Shown: one piece after another, positions 24,253-36,752 of the stretch
Layout: each line of letters begins with the position of its first letter
How positions within the stretch are numbered: the first letter of the stretch is position 1
Origin: Darksidea phi
Lineage: Eukaryota > Ascomycota > Dothideomycetes > Pleosporales > Lentitheciaceae
Direction: 5' to 3'
NCBI GenBank assembly: GCA_030770425.1
Contig: JASJFT010000027.1
Location: 248,001 to 312,000 of the forward strand
Length of the DNA: 64,000 nt
Position numbers and translations under genes: made by a program
The notes under the pieces: generated by a model
What the model was told of the DNA's origin: nothing
Databases searched by the model: none
What the model saw: the letters and a program-made list of their open reading frames with translations, nothing else

Positions 24253-27200
24253 CTAAACCGAATCCTCTCCCCTGACGGTATGACTCACCACAGATATATC
24301 TGATGGCGCTTCGCTGTTGACAGACTCAGCGAACATGTTCTGCCTCACGTCCTCATGGATAATGGTCGTAGACGGCAACGAAGAGGGCAGGTGATGCAGT
24401 CGCCTGGCCTCACTGCCGTTTTGTTTGAGGGGCGGCTTTGAGTCAGAGCGGGAGGGGCAAATTTGAGGAAATGGAGGTTTTGAAACGCTTTGATTCGCCG
24501 TCGTTTCGTCGGAGACGGTCGAATTACGAATACTAGGTCCGGGCTGCACGTCACATGCGTCGTCCGTCCGCGAAATGGATGGCAATGCGCGACGCGATGC
24601 GAGCAACGATGTTGCCTTCCGGAGAGGGCGGACGTATCGGAGCTTGAAGTGGTGATATCAACGACAGTGCTGCGACAACAAGCAACGTGAGGATTACTCG
24701 GCTGTGGACGGTCTGCAACGATTCGTCTGTCGGGCTGAGGCAATGTCCGCCACAGGAAGGTTCTCGCCGGTGGCCTACCCCGAAAAAGTAAATTGTATAG
24801 AAAACAGGGATGACTCAACGCCGAGCGCACCGCCACAGTCCCGGCGGAACCTGTCAAGCTGATTTGTCTTGGCTGAGAAATATTTTGGGATCGCAGATGC
24901 GTCTGCAGCTAGAGGGGCTTTGCATGCAGCGTTCAGCCAGCACAGCAAACGTGGCCTACCGGGCATTCCGCAAGCTGCAGTCCAGTTAGGGCTGCGATGC
25001 TGCGTGAACCCGAGCAGGGCTGCGTCATTCCGTGGCTGGCCACTTGCATGCGCCTTTGTCTGTCGCGGCAGCAGAGTGTTTTGCCTAGGGCGTAGGCAAA
25101 TGATTCTAGTGGTGGGTGAGTGCCTCTACGCGGCCCTATGGTATTCGCCGGGGGAGAATACAACGCTGAACGCGATGCTGAGATAACAGCGGGCAGAGAT
25201 ATCAGACTGAGACAGGGCTCATCGTCGCCGAGACGGACCATGGAGCAGGCGGGCGTTGGGGAGTCGGATACACCACGCAGGGTGAGTTGTCGAAGATAAG
25301 GGAGTGAATTTTGACGTCGAAAGTGTATTGTGGGCTCGGTAGCATGGCAAGCCGTGCGAGGGCGGCAGGGATGAAGGAGCGCGCCGAGCCAATAGGGGTA
25401 GCGGGAGCGCATCCCAAAATTCGCGACGGTGTGCGCCAAGATTTCACACACAGAGACTGCAGGGGGGCGATGACGGCAGAAACAAGACAAGCCAGCAGTC
25501 CTCATGCAGAAAGCGGGTCGTGGCGCTCCGTTTTTAGCCAGTCACGCAGGTGTGCGCTCTGGGTTTGCGGTTCAGAAGGGCTGCTTCCGGCATGGTGTCG
25601 CTGTGGGCGGGAGATCACAGCAAAGTTGCTGCGTTGTTCGCTGCCGCGGCGGCGAATCAGCGCGGCGCCGGCGCACCCACTTGCAGCAGCGGGCCCCCTC
25701 GCCATCCATACACAGGGCCGTGAGAAATGACTGCTCAAGCTCTCGAGAGTAGCGGTAAAGACGCGGCCAGCAGCAGCATAATCCAAGCAGCAAGACTGCA
25801 AATTGTGAGACATTATCGAGGAAAAATTTTCACGGGCGGAAATTGCTGGGCTGGCCGTCTCGCGTGCGACGAGAGGCTCGCCAGGAGCCCCGAGCGGGCA
25901 AAACAGAGTTGAGCCGCACCGCGCGGTGGCAGGGCCCTCCTGGCCGCCCGAGACGAGCGCCGTTGGGTGGATTCGGTCGGTGGCCTTCCGCCGCGTCGGC
26001 GGGCTGGCGAGGGGGAGGAGGCTCTGGAGGATGGGCGATACGGACGTCCCGCGACGCCGGCCTCACGCCGCCTCCTGAGCTAGCGAGGCCTGGAAAGCGT
26101 GCCGGCGCTGAGGGAGACGAGGCGCCGCCAGCGTAGAGGCGACCCTCGGCAGCCGATTTGGTCGCCGCGAGTCCTGAGTGCTGAGCAGGGCCCGCCGTGC
26201 ACGACGCCCATGTGCTGCGAGTCGTGCCGGGACCAGCGGGCGGCGCTGCAGCGACGAGAAGATACGGGCAGGTGGGCCGTCTCGGCTGCGTCCAGACGGG
26301 CACTGTGGGCGCATTGGCGAAGCGCCGGCGTGAGCGTAGAGGTCCTCGCAAGTCACACAAGCACACAGGAGACAGGCGCAGAGCAGACGGCAACGGAACG
26401 GGCGACGTTTGGTGCGCGTCGACGGGGAGCGTCGCCCAAGTGTGGCACGGCACGACCGCATAGGGGCGACAGCAGCACGGCGGGGAGATTGCTGCTGCTG
26501 CCGCCGCTTACACGCCCCACAGGAATATACATACATAGACCGGAGGATGCGTGCCAATATTACCTCCCCAACAAAACGGTACATGACGGGCGGGCGAGGG
26601 CAGTATGTAACGGCGAGTGACGAGGCTGCCCTCCGGTTCGGTCAGGCATCAACAGCAGCGAGCGCCCTCACTGATGCGAAGGCAGCGCCGTGAATCAGTG
26701 CGAGCAGAGGACACGGCGCGCCGGTAGTCCTCGTCGAGGCTGAGGGCCCCTAGCATGTACCGCGGGCAATATCGAGCGGAGGAGTCATTTTGGTCTGACC
26801 GCGCTCTGGGAATGCGCATCGGGGGGGGAGGACAGTCATGGCAAGCCCAAAGGCAGGGGTCCCCGGCTGCAGGGGCGACAGGGGTGGCAGGGGCAGGGTC
26901 AGCGCTGTGGCTGCTCTCTCGCCCGCGCACCAAGGCAAAGGGCAGGTTCTTAAATGCAGCCGCGCCCATTCCAGGCGGGCCTGCTGCGAGCTCTCACCCC
27001 CAACATCACCTATTACCAAGCACCTGGACGGACGTCTATCCATCGCGATTCTAGGGTCCCACACTGGATCCTTCTGGCATTCTCTAGCAAGACAGAGAAA
27101 CCTCACCAAATGTGCAGCAGACAGTCCCGGGTTTTCCTTCCTTCTTCCGCTGCACTCGGACTCTTCCCCTTCACCTCCACCACCTGCTGTCGAACGCAAA

Positions 27201-27330
27201 GGCACACGCACGGTTTGCAGGTGCCACGGTGAAGCGGGCGACGGCCTGACCCCTCCTTCCTCTCGATCCGCGCCTTCCTCGTCTCGTTTCCATCCCCCAC
27301 CCCCACCGCCGCCACCAACCGCCCGCGACG
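24253..27330. other. GC-rich region upstream of the 27.3-kb gene
   Basis: About 3 kb, markedly GC-rich between 25.6 and 26.7 kb. Many overlapping long frames on both strands have arginine/alanine/proline-rich products with no domain, as expected from GC-rich non-coding DNA. A serine-rich minus-strand frame (24253-24606) could be a terminal exon but has no support. The last few hundred bases, pyrimidine-rich before the ATG, should be the promoter and leader of the next gene. Confidence 0.45.
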
Positions 27331-28578
27331 ATGAACTTCGTCCCCCCCTACCCGACGCCGCCGCCGGGCTACATGCCCTACGACCACTACCACCGCAACA
27401 CGCCGCCCATGTCTCCTGGTCCCGGCTACTACTCGCCCCGCTACGGGCCCCAGAACACGACGCCGTCACCGCGCCCGTCCCCCAAGATCCCGGGCCACTC
27501 GCGGCGAGCATCGCACGCCGTCCCGCAGCAGCAGTATGCGTACACCTCGACGCGCGGGGGCACGCCCCAGTATGTGCCGGACTTTGCGTCCCCGCGCTAC
27601 CAAGCGACGCCGCAGCGCACGCCCGAATATGTAAGTGGAGATTTTGGTTACGGTTACGGTTACGTTCGAGCGAGTCGGCCTCGCCGCGGCTCAGACGCGC
27701 CCCCTCTCAAGCGCTCCCATCGCGAGAGGAAGCGTCGCCCGTCACACTCGGCGCGCTACGTGCACCCCAACGTCGTCTACGACGACTACGACAATGTCTA
27801 CGGCTACGGCTTCGACCACGTCTACGACAGTCCGCCGCCACCGTACGCACCATACGAAACGTACGGGAATGCTGATCACTATTACTATGGTCAGGTGCCC
27901 ATCTACGACCAAGAGCCCAAGGCTAGCCGTCCACGACGCGCGTCTCACTCGACGCGGCCCCAGCCCCAGCCGCAACCGCAGACGACCAAGCGGCCTCCGA
28001 CGGCGACCAAGACCACGGCCAAGGCCACCGAAGAAGACGCGCGCCGCGCCGGCATTCCCGCCGGCTACTCGTACAAGAACTGGGACCCCACCGAAGAGCC
28101 CATCATGCTGCTGGGAAGCGTCTTCGACGCCAATTCCCTCGGCAAATGGATCTACGACTGGACCGTCTTCCACTACGGACCGGGCACGCCGCTGGCCGAG
28201 ATGGCGGGCGAGCTCTGGCTCCTCCTCATCCAGCTCGCCGGCAAAGTCAAGCGGGCCGAAGAGATCATGCCCAAGATCCGCAAGCAGGAGAGCCGCGAAA
28301 TGGTCGAGGACTTCCTCGAGAGCGGCGAGCGTCTGTGGATCCGCTTCGCCAAGCTCCTCAAGGTCTGCGAGGACTACATGTGGAAGGCGGCCAAGAAAGA
28401 GACGGGAGAAAAGAAGCCCGTGGCCATGGGCAAGAATAGCGGCTGTGAGTTTGTCAACTCCATCTTCGGACGCGACCGCGAGCTCGAGAAGACGGAGAAG
28501 CTCATGACTGGCATGCGTCTGTGGAGCATGCGCTTTGATGCGAACTGCGAAGACATTCTTCGCCACCCCTCCGCCTAG
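27331..28578 (+). CDS. Conserved fungal protein, 'gp1-like', function unknown
   Basis: Single exon, 415 aa. The N-terminal ~240 residues are disordered and rich in Pro, Tyr, Arg and Ser (start MNFVPPYPTPPPGYMPYDHY, repeated SRPRR and PQPQPQ). The C-terminal ~170 residues form a compact, probably helical domain: AGYSYKNWDPTEEPIMLL, then GSVFDANSLGKWIYDWTVFH, AGELWLLLIQLAGKVKRAEE and a final helix ending RFDANCEDILRHP. I recall this domain from many fungal proteins carried as 'vegetative cell wall protein gp1', a name derived only from the proline-rich part. No signal peptide is visible, so a wall location is doubtful. A GTAAGT at 27631 could be a splice donor, but the frame is open across it. 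Function is unknown. Confidence 0.75.
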   Translation: MNFVPPYPTPPPGYMPYDHYHRNTPPMSPGPGYYSPRYGPQNTTPSPRPSPKIPGHSRRASHAVPQQQYAYTSTRGGTPQYVPDFASPRYQATPQRTPEYVSGDFGYGYGYVRASRPRRGSDAPPLKRSHRERKRRPSHSARYVHPNVVYDDYDNVYGYGFDHVYDSPPPPYAPYETYGNADHYYYGQVPIYDQEPKASRPRRASHSTRPQPQPQPQTTKRPPTATKTTAKATEEDARRAGIPAGYSYKNWDPTEEPIMLLGSVFDANSLGKWIYDWTVFHYGPGTPLAEMAGELWLLLIQLAGKVKRAEEIMPKIRKQESREMVEDFLESGERLWIRFAKLLKVCEDYMWKAAKKETGEKKPVAMGKNSGCEFVNSIFGRDRELEKTEKLMTGMRLWSMRFDANCEDILRHPSA

Positions 28579-31500
28579 ACGGCGCGCGCTTCGGCACTGG
28601 CGTTGGCTCTGGGTTGAGCCTGATGTTTTTGGGTGTTTTGTTTTTCCTTTTGCACTCACTTGCTCTTACTGCGAGATACCCGTGCTTGCGTTTCGGCTTC
28701 TAATTGTAATCCTGCATTTTCTGGACGATCCAACTGTACTACTAGGACGAAGAAGCTGCATTGGGCGGGACACCGGAAAAGTTCTCATTGCGATATCCCC
28801 CTTTCAGTCACTTTTTATTAGCGCTATAGGTTTTCTTCTGTCTGGGCTGGCTTCAGATTTTTCACGACGGTTTTGATTGCTGGTGTCTTAGATCTGGGCT
28901 ACACCATGTCATGGGGACCTCGCGGTCCAAAACTATACCTTATACCATTTAGCTATCAATTATCGTTATCGTTGACCCGCCGTTCCTCTTGCGCTTGCCA
29001 TGGCGGACTCGCATCCATGCTTTTGGCGGCGACTTCCGTCCATCCCACGTCTGCCTACGCGCTTGGCTTTGCCCCTGCCTTTCCACATGGCATGTGAAAC
29101 GGCGCTCGGGGGATCTACCTCACAACAGTCTCAGGCTCTGTCGGCGTCTCTGCTTTTGCCAACGTTTCGATAGCCCGTCCCACCACACCCTACATGGCGC
29201 CCCTATCTCCCGATAAACGCCCAGTCCTCGACGGCACGCACCCAGTGCTACGCCTCACGCGGCATGGCGATTCCAGACGCCTGCGCGCAACGTAATCACA
29301 GTCACCACAATGATCGTTTTGGGCCAACGGGCGCTTGCAGATGCGAATTCAAATTATCATTGGCGGTGGCTGCGCCCTCTTTCAGCGCAGCGCGGCGCGT
29401 ATGACTGCACTTCGCATCAGCCTTACGCTGCATGCATGGAAGGCTGCGCGGAAGAAGCGTGGTGATCGGTTGCGAATTGCTTTTTTTCAGCTCGACATGG
29501 CGACGTTTCCTTTTTCGCGGCCCACGATAGGCGGCGACAAGAGCTGATGCAGAGCGCGGGACGCCAATCGATATGGTGACTCGGCCGTTATTTTCGCGTG
29601 GGCGCGGTCACGACCACTCTTCGTCGCTCGCCGCGGTCCGCCTACGGGCCAACAGGAAATGCAAGGACCTGTGATGTCGCTGCCCGTGAGATGCTGCTCC
29701 TTTTTGGCCGCCTGCTAATTAATCCATCGTACCGAGCGGCGGAGTGAGCACGAGATGCTGTGCGACTACCGTGTGCGGAAAGTCACCGACAGGAGATGGC
29801 CCACAGGCACGTTGTGTGCTGGGAGCGCGAAGCTATTGGGTGGTGTCCCCCGTAAGACGTGCTGCCCATGTCGTCGGTAACCCACGGGCATCAACCACTG
29901 TTTGGTTTCGTCTTACGCTGCCTTCTCCCCGGCCCCGCCTTCAGCTCACTCGTCCTCGAGATCATCTCGAAAGGGGCATCACCTCGGGAATCATTGGCGT
30001 TGCGGCTCATTTAGGGCCTCCCACCACCTTCCGAGATGGCTTGTCTATATGCGCCACCGTAATATGACTGCATTTCCCGAACCAGACTTGGAGAGATTAT
30101 GCGGCGCCTTTGGGTCCAGAACTCCAGGCAGCAGCGTCTGACAGCCATGCATGTGAATGTGTTCCTGCTTGAGGAATGCGGGCCTGGACAAATGCTCACG
30201 AATCGCGATGGCTGGGACGGGCGAACGGCCGTCGCATCGCACCGTATCACCGTGGTACGACCCGCTGGCAGGGGGCACACCATCCTCATCTGGTGGTGGA
30301 GGAGGAGGAGGAGTTGGAATGAGAGGTGTTGTACCAGCTGATCTGGTGTCCAGCATCTCCTACCAGCAATATGTCCTTGTGCAAGGCTACTCATTTCACA
30401 ATTCGAGATACTGCTCCGTGCCCGATATTCATGCTAAAGCGCTTGAGAACCAAGCATTGCTGTGCGACATTGTACGGCGCAGATGACCTCGATGTGCGCT
30501 TTCCCCTTCAGGCGCCTCTCCGAAGATGTTCTATTTGCGCCACCCTTCCTCTCGTTACTTTGCCTAAAGTCGAATCGTCGTTACAGTCGGAACACCTGTC
30601 CGCAGCGTCGGCGCCCACACCATTAGCCACGCAGGGATGCGCAATCCACGCGACAATCGGCGGTTCGCATCTCCTCGTTAAGCGTTCATGCGCGGGCTAG
30701 CCAATCCAGAAGGCTTGGTGGTCTGTGCGTCGAAACGCCGAGACCTGCGCCATCTGTGCGCTCGCTCGCATCCCTTGCCGTCCCAAGCAGGTCATGACGA
30801 AAGCCAATCGATAGCCCAGCCCACTTTTACCCCGCAGCCCAGCGGGACCGGCTCACTCAACACCATTTGTGATGCGAATCGAGATGGCTGGGGATGACAC
30901 AGCCTTGAGGTCACAGGCGCTTCCCTTTACTTTCTTCAATTGGCAGAGCATAGCCGGTTCCATTCTTCGGTGCCGGCCGACATCTCGACAGGCAAGGAAT
31001 GCGTCCAATCCGCGCCGTGGCCTTATGGGCCGCAGAAGCGGTCGCGGTCAGCAGGACAGTGCAGGCATGATGCTGTCGTCTATTTTGCCTTGGAGAGCTA
31101 CCGGAGAAGCCCGTAAGCGCCGTGCCCTGCCCGATGCATTCGCTCGATAGGCCTGGTATTTCGAGAAGGGCAGCTTAAACGGTGACGATGTGATGTGGAG
31201 AACGATGCATGCATCGTGCATCCAGCGTACCCACCATCTCGTCATGAAGGTCGGCCTCGAAACACCGAGCCGTCTCATCCGAACTTAGCAGCAGCTCAAC
31301 CGTGGAAACAAGACAGCCCTCGGCAAAGATTCTCCATCCATCACACAATTCTCTTTGGTACGAGCCGTCGAAGTATATGCGATGCACGCATCACGTATTC
31401 TGACTGATACACCGCATGCATGCCTCTGCAACAAATACGTACCCGATATTCTGCCCCCTCATCCCCCAAAAAGGCAAGTCTAGACTACCAAAGCGGGGCC

Positions 31501-33335
31501 TTCCATCCACGTGCGGGGCGATCATCCCCCGCTGTCAACTCGATAGGCGCCCGCGGCTGAAATCTCCCGCATTCCCCGTCCCCTCTTATCGTATAGGAAG
31601 CCGTAGAATGGCTCTCCCGGACCGAACGCCTTCGGCATGCGAACACAGTTCCCGTATCACTATCGATAAGAAAGGGTGGTTGGTGCCGCGGCGGGACGGG
31701 CATGAAGGCGGAGCCAATAGTTCATGCATGTGTGCCACAGCGTTTTCTTAATATAGCGCCTTTAATATGCGAATGGGCGGTACGAGGCTGCAGGCTTACA
31801 TGAGGCAGTGTGTGAGGGGTAGCCCCTGGGGCGGAAAGTGTGGTTGCACGACAGTAGTTAGCTGATGAGAGCACAGTCAGCCACCAAAATCGTTACCCGA
31901 GGATGCGTGTAGCATCTCCACATGCCATCATATGTCCTCGATCAGTTCGATCTTGCAGAGGCGCAATTTATCGAAGGCTATATCATCGTCCGAGACAATT
32001 AGATGAGGCGATGATCGTCAGGTTAGAAATAACCGACGGGTTAGATGGTGACGAGGCAAATGACATCGCTAATCACGGGATTCACGGCGTGAAGTACTCA
32101 TGTGGCACTTTACCCCTTTGTTCGGGATGCATGAGGAGTACAGCGACGTACATGCGCCGTCATGTCCGGGGGGTTGGATTTGGGGGCGGGGGAGGGGGGG
32201 GGATAGAAAAAGATCCGAACCACGTAGAAGCCGCAAGTGCAGTGCAACATTGATCGCTGTGCTGGTGATCTTCAGCTCAGCTCCGACAACTTCGATCACC
32301 GCACGCAGGATCTACGGTGGACGCCTATACACATTTCGGCCTCACCCTCACACGTCGGTGTTGCGGGCTGCGTCCGTCGTGGAAGGCCTCAAGTACAAGT
32401 GGTTTGCCGTGTTTTTCGTCGGTGACTTTCTGAAACCCAACACAACACAACATGATACAATACTACAACCGAGTCTACAAGTCCGGTTTCGAAGATCCCG
32501 TATACTGCGGACACGACGTTCCGGTTCGTAACGTTCGTGACGTTTGTGCGTGATGTGGCGGATGTGGCGGATGGGGCCCGAGATGAGGGGTGGCGTGCGG
32601 TGTTAGCTGAGGCGTGTGTTGGCTTCCTTTTTTTTGGGTTGAGGTGCATGGGGCTAGGAAATTTGAAATGTGGGTGTTATTATCAAGTATGAGAAGGAGA
32701 ATTGGGCGCTGTTGGATGGCGTGTTCGATGGGAGGTGGTTTTGGCCTGCTGTTTGAGCGGACTTTGACTGGATGGGGTTGTCTGCGTGGTTGGTTTGGCG
32801 TCTGGTGGCATTTTGGAGGCACTCGCGTTGTTGTGTGTGGGCTTTGTGTAGAGAGATTTGTTAATTAGGTATGGGTTGGATTTGTATAGTAGGAGTTTGT
32901 ACATGGTAGAGGTGCTGTACCCACATCTTTGGTACACGATAATGGAGCAGTAGGAAACAGGCGTTGATCCGTTGATCTCAATTCAGAAAGGTAGTGCGCA
33001 AGAGTTACTTCAAGGCATTATAAATTATACTTGCGTGTGAATGCAATAAAATAGAGTAAACCGCCAGATATACAAACGAATTCTGTGAATCGCCCCGGCA
33101 AGTGCAATTGAATGCCTCTCTGATCTATCGGGCAAACTTGAGCCCTCACTCCTTTGATCGGCATACAGAATCCGGTTGTGCCTGTACCTCTTTTGATTGT
33201 GCTTTGAAAACGGGAGTCTGCGAGCTTTGCCACGTCTTTTCTAGGTGTGTAAGCGGCCTGTTGGTAGTTGGGAGCAACCGGACATTGATCCGCGCATGTT
33301 ACAGCCACTAAGCAAAGTTTCACGTTGACATTCCA
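28579..33335. other. 4.8-kb stretch without recognisable genes
   Basis: Read on both strands: only short frames with low-complexity or arginine/proline-rich products. It includes a GGA/GGT run near 30293-30316 and a G-rich tract at 32165-32203. No transposon ends, tRNA or conserved domain recognised. Confidence 0.45.
32165..32203 (+). repeat. G-rich tract, potential G-quadruplex
   Basis: Four or more G-runs (4-9 G each) separated by short A/C/T linkers, ending in a run of nine G before ATAG. It meets the simple G3+N1-7 pattern. Confidence 0.5.
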
Positions 33336-35610
33336 TTACCCAGCGCATCTAAGCTGTAGCACCGATTTGCATGCTGTTTGATATCCACAGATAACCCTGG
33401 GATCCTCACACCTGACGCCGATGTCGATGCCACGATATATGTTGAAGTCGGTATTTCGAAGGCCAGTGGTTAAGCCGTGACTCCATTCGACCTGGTCGGA
33501 GTTGATGCCCTGAGGAGTTGTAGCGTTGACACTTGACGGTTCCGGGATCGGGGTGGACGGGTCTTTGTGGCCAGTGGAACCCTAAACACAGAGCGAAGGG
33601 TCATACGCAGCGGAGAGGACGTCACGCCATAAGCGCGTCATGTTTTATATATTCGCAAACGTATAGAAAATGCGACTATCGGCAGCTTCGGGCTTGAAAT
33701 GAAGGGGAGTCGTATCGTTACGTCGGACCTTATCGCGGAGATTGATGCCAAAGTAGATAATGTAGACATCCGAGTCGTGATACCACGTTGATTGATTTCA
33801 GGTAGTAAATCTTTCGCGGTAGGATTTGCAAGGCCAATAGTCTTGATGTCTTAATCCAGGCGATCCGCCGAGTATGAGGCTGCTCCTCGATTCCCACTAA
33901 CCGCTTGCATAGGGCTGGTGGAGGGACGTCCGCCGACCACTGTGCGAGCACCGACTTGAGTTAAGAGCTCAGCGAAGATAGCACAGAACGAGAAACATGC
34001 GCCATCTGTCAACTAAAAAAATAGTTTCAAATGTCACAACTAGGAAGACGTCTGTCGCGTTGAAGTGCCGTTTGCCTTCTGCCGGAAATCTTGTTGCATA
34101 TCCCCGCGACGTCCACCCGTCAAAAAGCGCATCATCAGAGATCCAGCCGGTGAGATTGTACTGTTCCTAGTGAAGCTTTTAGTAATGATTTCGCTCAAAC
34201 AAGGCTGTGTGAGGTACTGCAAGGGAAAACTGATCTTTGTTCTCTTGAATGGAGTCGTAGTACCCGGCCCAACTTGTGAAGTTCTTTTTCGTTGCCGCAT
34301 GCAATCGTACAGTTATGACCCGTTCGTTGGCCACAGTGTTATTGTACTCCGCGACTTCAGCAACCAGACTGTCGATATAAGCAGTGTAGCTTTCCCCAAG
34401 GATGTTGCCAAGGGCATGGCTACGTTGCCGGCTTCCAGCGAAAGGAAACTCTATTGGATCCACATTAGGAAAGAATCACTTGAAAGTGTAGAATATTAGT
34501 TTGTACCACGAGTACTCTATTGCAAATCAGTGACTACCTTCGACATAACTTCGTTCTTCGCATCAGCCAGAAAGGTTGCTACTGTGTTGGAGAAGTTCTT
34601 GACCGCCTCCCGGGCTTGGGCAAAAGATGGAATGCTCAGGACGGCCGCCTTCTCATCTCCTAAAATGTATCCTGTCAGGATTTCACTGTCGACGACCGCG
34701 AGCCTACGTTGACCGATATCTGGATCAGGATAGGCGCCGGAGCTAGTAACGCGCCGAGAGGTTGGGAGATATAGGGTTGGAGGTTAAGCATTCGGATCGA
34801 CAGAAGGTACCGTATAGGCTACGTCAAATGTCTTGGTTTCATTGTACGAGGTTGGGAGGAGACCGAGAACAAAGAAGTTGTAAAAGTCCCCGAGTATGGA
34901 GAGTAGTCCGGAAGGACAGGGCTCAGTATACAAGGCGAGCCAATACGAATAATCGGTCGTTCCATTTCCAAGCGTAGTATTAAGGCATATTTTGGGTAGA
35001 AGTCGACGTAACTGTCGAAGACGCTAGCTTTTCTTGGAATGTCCCAACGTAGGGGCTGTGAAAACCCGTTCTAATCGGCATGGGCCTCGACGTTACCGAA
35101 AGCGTTGATACTCGCAAGGTCTGTTAGATACTAAACTAGGTCTTGTGTATTGATAACCTTTATGGCAGAAGGAATCTAACCTTTGATAATATCGTCCGTT
35201 TTCTTAACCTCTTCGGTATGATAAATCTTGGGGAGTGTCTTTCTGTCTGTAGAGACGACAGTAGTTGAGTATAGGACAAGGAATGTGAAGGCGGCGAAGT
35301 GGCCACCGGTTAGAGGGACATAGGCGTCGTGAGTCCTGTAAAGAATGTACCACGCATCGGCTTCGAACGCGTATCAATTGGTATGGCGTCCTTCGGTGAT
35401 GTTGTTTCGAATAGCTTATAAACTTAGGCAACGTCTATACTCGACTATTAGTATCCCGCTGTAGGCTCCTTTAGGTAGCCAATGGTGGTTGGAACTAAAG
35501 GGTGGTGTTAATAGTTTAAAAACTTCCACTACGGCCTTTAGAAAGATGACTGGACGGGTTGATAGAAGGAGTTTTCTCCAGTCTGTAGGTTGGAAGCTGC
35601 TATATTTGAA
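33336..35610 (-). pseudogene. Peptidase S41-family pseudogene, RIP-like stops
   Basis: Translating the minus strand in pieces gives consecutive blocks of the fungal S41-family peptidases. In order they are a TIGYLKEPTAGY-like block, FEADAWYILYRTHDAYVPL, KTLPKIYHTEE, VINTQDLV, AVLSIPSFAQAREAVKNFSN, RVITVRLHAATKKNFTSWA, YNLTGWISDDALFDGW, LTDGACFSFCAIFAELLTQV, ARTVVGGRPSTSPMQAVSG and YIIYFGINLRDKVRRNDTTP. At least seven in-frame stops interrupt it, e.g. TAA 33853-33851, TAA 33647-33645, TAG 33584-33582, TAG 35178-35176 and TAG 35133-35131. Several sit where CAA or CAG would restore sense. Frame changes and deletions also occur around 34.0, 34.2 and 34.5 kb. It is not expressed as a full enzyme. 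The 3' limit is the next stop in frame; the 5' limit is approximate. Confidence 0.75.
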
Positions 35611-36752
35611 GAATAGGGTAGTTACAATTATGAGGTTAAATAGCTGTTAAAAGAAGTAGATAGATTAGTACATTAGATAACGAAGGCTGATCACTAAGTC
35701 CGATTTGATTCGGTTAATAAGTAGTGGAGATGAACTATTCGCACAGGTAGGCCCCTTGTATACCTACAATTGAAGTATGGTTGTTGAGAAAAGAGTTATT
35801 GTTAAGCTCGGTAGGTAGCCAAAGTTATCCATGCTTTATGAGCAGGCTCTTGGGCCGCACACGCACATATATAAAAGGAATAATCTCCCTGTAGTAGTTG
35901 ACGCGATCGCTTGATAGTTGACGAGGCGAGCGTCTACATCGATAATAAAGGGTATACTAGTTAGACAATAATAGGCGTTAATAACGTAAAAGAACGGCGT
36001 ATCGCTATAGAATAAGCCGATGATCTCGTCGCAGACAGTTAAGTAATCTAGGGACAGAGAGGGACCTTATCGTATGCGTAAATCTATAGGCTTCGCACGC
36101 AAGATTGGGGTCGTAAAAGTAGCGCCAACGGAAGCTATATTCAGCACGGCCATAAGAGGACAAACGAAAGGCTTCAGCATAGCTAGATTACGAATAGTGA
36201 ACGAGAGATAGCAATACTATACACACCCAAGAACCAGTATTCTATAACGTCATCCTTGAGGCGACGCATATGTACAAAGCAGTCCTCAGGCCTTATAACA
36301 TAGACCTCCTATCTTGCACGAGTACCAAATTGGCGTATATGGGGCTCAATCCAAGGTTATCGCCGGCCTCAAGTAGGGGTTAGGGGCCTTTCTCCATGTA
36401 AGATTACATGGTTATTTATGGGAAATGTACGAGGTTACGAAAATGCGCGATATTTTGAGTGTAAGCGCCACCGGCAAAGGTCTTTCTAGCAGGTAAGTAG
36501 TATAGTAGAAATTGAGGAAATCGTGCGAATCATCAGACTACCTACTCCCCTTTCTGTTTCCACCCCCATTCCTACACATTATGATACTCCATATCCCTCA
36601 GCCGCATCTTACCGCAGCAAACATCTACGAAAGCCAACAGTAAGAGATAGTCCGCCCTCTTCCACTCCAACACCCACCAACATCATAAATGAAAACGAGC
36701 TTAAAGACGATAGGAAGTCGAACCATAACAGTAGGTACAGCCGTTTACTCTT
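35611..36752. other. AT-rich spacer between two pseudogenes
   Basis: 1.1 kb, AT-rich with many TA steps, probably mutated by the same process as the S41 pseudogene. No gene recognised. The right end (36.5-36.75 kb) is pyrimidine-rich and antisense to the SDR 3' end. Confidence 0.4.

Noticed and set aside
25830..26620. Several 170-200-codon frames on both strands
   Set aside because: They overlap each other in a very GC-rich stretch where stops are rare; no domain and biased amino-acid use.
26838..27875. 345-codon plus-strand frame overlapping the start of the gp1-like gene
   Set aside because: Proline/arginine/serine-rich without domain; it overlaps the 27331 gene in another frame, whose C-terminal domain is conserved.
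27742..28659. 305-codon minus-strand frame over the gp1-like gene
   Set aside because: Antisense to a well-supported conserved domain; its product is a composition mirror with no domain, as expected in GC-rich coding DNA.
34021..34060. Treating the 25-28-base interruption of the S41 motif as a normal intron
   Set aside because: Too short for an ascomycete spliceosomal intron, and other stops elsewhere already break the gene.
34065..34499. 144-codon plus-strand frame
   Set aside because: Antisense to the S41 pseudogene blocks, which match a known family in order on the minus strand.
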